DNA from: Methylobacterium sp.
Lineage (GTDB): Bacteria; Pseudomonadota; Alphaproteobacteria; Rhizobiales; Beijerinckiaceae
NCBI GenBank assembly: GCA_021154065.1
Contig: JAJKJG010000020.1
Span: forward strand, 1 to 13,842
Length of the DNA: 13,842 nt
Reading direction: 5' to 3'
Shown: piece after piece, positions 12,818 through 13,842 of the stretch
Position numbering within the stretch: the first letter of the stretch is position 1
Layout: each line of letters opens with the position of its first letter
The notes under the pieces: model-generated
Told to the model about the DNA's origin: nothing
Database searches by the model: none
The model's input: the letters and a program-made list of their open reading frames with translations, nothing else
Position numbers and translations under genes: made by a program

Positions 12818-13642
12818 ATGGACGCGCCCGCCCCGATCACGCCGAAGCTCGATTTCGCCGCCGAGCTCACCGGACTTTTCGACCTGTCCGGCAAGACCGC
12901 CTTCGTGCCGGGCGGCACCGGCGGGCTCGGCGAGGCGATCGCCTGGGGGCTCGGGCTCGCCGGCGCCTCGGTGGTGATCGCCGGGCGCGAGCGGGCAAAG
13001 GCCGAGCGGCTCGCCGGCGCGATCGAGGCCGGCGCGAAGGTCGCGGTCGCGGGCGTCGCGATCGAGGTCACCGACACCGGCTCGATCGAGGCCGCGACCG
13101 CCGAGGCCCATGAACGGCTCGGGCGGATCGACATCCTGGTCAACTGCGTCGGCATCCAGATCGAGGAGCCGCTGCTCGAGGTCCGCGAGGCGAGCTTCGA
13201 CCGCGTCTATGCCGTGAACCTCAAATCGGCGATGTTCCTCGCCCAGGCCGCCGCGAAGCGCCAGGTCGCGGCGGGCGCCGGCGGGCGCCAGATCCACCTC
13301 CTCTCGGTGCGCTCGCAGCTCGCCTTACGCGGCAAGGGCTACTCGGCCTACTGCACGACCAAGGGCGGCCTCGTCATGCTGGTGCGCCAGCACGCGATGG
13401 AGCTCGCCCCGCACGGCATCACGGTCAACGGCGTCGCTCCGACCTTCGTCAACACCGAGATGATCCAGCACGTCTATGCCCGGCCCGAGTTCCGGGAGGC
13501 GATCCTCGCCCGCATCCCGCTCGGGCGCATCGCCGACCCGAAGGACGTCGTCGGCGCCGCCCTGTTCTTCGCCTCCCCGGCCGCCGGCTTCGTCACCGGA
13601 CAGGTGCTCTACGTCGACGGCGGCATCACGGCGAGTCAGTAG
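12818..13642 (+). CDS. SDR-family NAD(P)-dependent oxidoreductase (gluconate 5-dehydrogenase/3-oxoacyl-reductase-like)
   Basis: A 274-aa classical short-chain dehydrogenase, cytoplasmic. The cofactor motif is GGTGGLG (32-38), with R57 in IAGRERAK hinting at NADP. It is followed by VNCVG (108-112) in place of NNAG, catalytic S163 in LLSVRSQ, Y178 and K182 (YCTTK) and the typical end VTGQVLYVDGG. The SVRSQLAL segment before the active site recalls polyol or gluconate dehydrogenase-like SDRs. The start is ATG 12818; a GTG at 12809 overlapping the preceding stop (GTGA) would add three residues and is a real alternative. It probably oxidises or reduces a hydroxy or keto group on a compound imported by the operon. 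Family is certain, substrate unknown. Confidence 0.92.
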   Translation: MDAPAPITPKLDFAAELTGLFDLSGKTAFVPGGTGGLGEAIAWGLGLAGASVVIAGRERAKAERLAGAIEAGAKVAVAGVAIEVTDTGSIEAATAEAHERLGRIDILVNCVGIQIEEPLLEVREASFDRVYAVNLKSAMFLAQAAAKRQVAAGAGGRQIHLLSVRSQLALRGKGYSAYCTTKGGLVMLVRQHAMELAPHGITVNGVAPTFVNTEMIQHVYARPEFREAILARIPLGRIADPKDVVGAALFFASPAAGFVTGQVLYVDGGITASQ

Positions 13643-13644
13643 GG

Positions 13645-13670
13645 CCGCCGGGGGTCGCCGCTCCCGGCGG
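13645..13670 (+). terminator. Probable stem-loop terminator after the SDR gene
   Basis: CCGCCGGG (13645-13652) pairs with CCCGGCGG (13663-13670) around a 10-nt loop, starting 2 nt after the SDR stop. The stem is GC-rich, but it is followed by GCGCTGTTAA rather than a run of T, so it is weaker than a textbook intrinsic terminator. It would end the rightward operon before the next gene. Confidence 0.5.
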
Positions 13671-13690
13671 GCGCTGTTAAGGTGGCCTCC

Positions 13691-13842
13691 GTGAGCGAAG
13701 CGATTCCGGTCCCGGCGATTGCGGCCCCGCGCGCGCGGGGCGTGCGCGGCCGGCTGTTCCGCAAATATGTCGGCCTGTTCGTCGCCGTCGTCTGCCTCGC
13801 GCTGTTCGCCAACGGCGTGTTCGAGATCTGGTTCTCCTATCA
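13691..13842 (+). CDS. N-terminus of a membrane protein, probably a sensor histidine kinase (partial)
   Basis: Fifty codons are visible before the window ends. GTG 13691 has AAGG about 9 nt upstream; GTG 13682 is an in-frame alternative. A short Ala/Pro/Arg-rich cytoplasmic tail is followed by RLFRKYVGLFVAVVCLALFA, a basic residue cluster leading into a transmembrane helix, then NGVFEIWFSY, presumably entering the periplasm. This start resembles HAMP-containing sensor kinases of Hyphomicrobiales from memory. It comes 48 nt after the SDR stop, beyond a probable terminator, so it may be a separate unit. No kinase domain can be seen here, so the call rests on a short similarity. Confidence 0.55.
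   Translation, partial: MSEAIPVPAIAAPRARGVRGRLFRKYVGLFVAVVCLALFANGVFEIWFSY

Overview
The window looks like chromosomal DNA from a high-GC alphaproteobacterium, most likely of the order Hyphomicrobiales (Rhizobiales). This rests on the very GC-rich third codon positions, frequent GTG starts with short gaps or ATGA overlaps between genes, and several families of palindromic intergenic repeats typical of that group (GTCCCGGATAGCCGC-type, CGTCCTTCGAGGCTC-type and CCTCTCCCCGC-type). The assignment comes from memory of these repeats; no database search was done. I see no rRNA, tRNA, CRISPR array, transposase or phage gene.

Layout. Two transport operons point away from a shared control region at about 6210-6502. 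Leftward (minus strand) is a carbohydrate-type ABC importer: a secreted solute-binding protein (6209-4938), MalF-like and MalG-like permeases (4763-3771, 3768-2950) and a MalK/UgpC-like ATPase (2759-1668). These are followed closely by an RraA-family aldolase/decarboxylase-like enzyme (1657-971) and a D-2-hydroxyacid dehydrogenase (from 966, running off the left edge). Rightward (plus strand) is a branched-chain amino acid (HAAT/Liv)-type ABC importer: a Tat-type solute-binding protein (6503-7789), LivH (7846-8769), LivM (9203-10222), LivG (10227-10970) and LivF (10967-11722). After a block of repeats come an unusual small ABC ATPase without a recognisable signature motif (12177-12812) and an SDR oxidoreductase (12818-13642). 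A probable terminator (13645-13670) separates this operon from the first 50 codons of a membrane protein resembling the N-terminus of a sensor histidine kinase.

How the genes may work together. The control region holds two GGAA-N6-TTCC-like palindromes 29 bp apart in an AT-rich patch, so one regulator could control both operons. The three enzymes (aldolase/decarboxylase-like, 2-hydroxyacid dehydrogenase, SDR) suit oxidation or reduction and cleavage of hydroxy- or keto-acids or sugar acids. My inference is a catabolic locus with two importers for related compounds, for example a glycoside or sugar and an acid derived from it. The substrates cannot be read from sequence alone.

The gene-free stretches over 300 bases (8770-9202 and 11723-12176) are almost wholly repeats. 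In both operons a palindromic repeat lies between the binding-protein gene and the first permease gene, and a pair of inverted CCTCTCCCCGC-like or CTCCCTCCCC-like elements lies further downstream. The most unusual gene is the signature-less ABC ATPase at 12177-12812.
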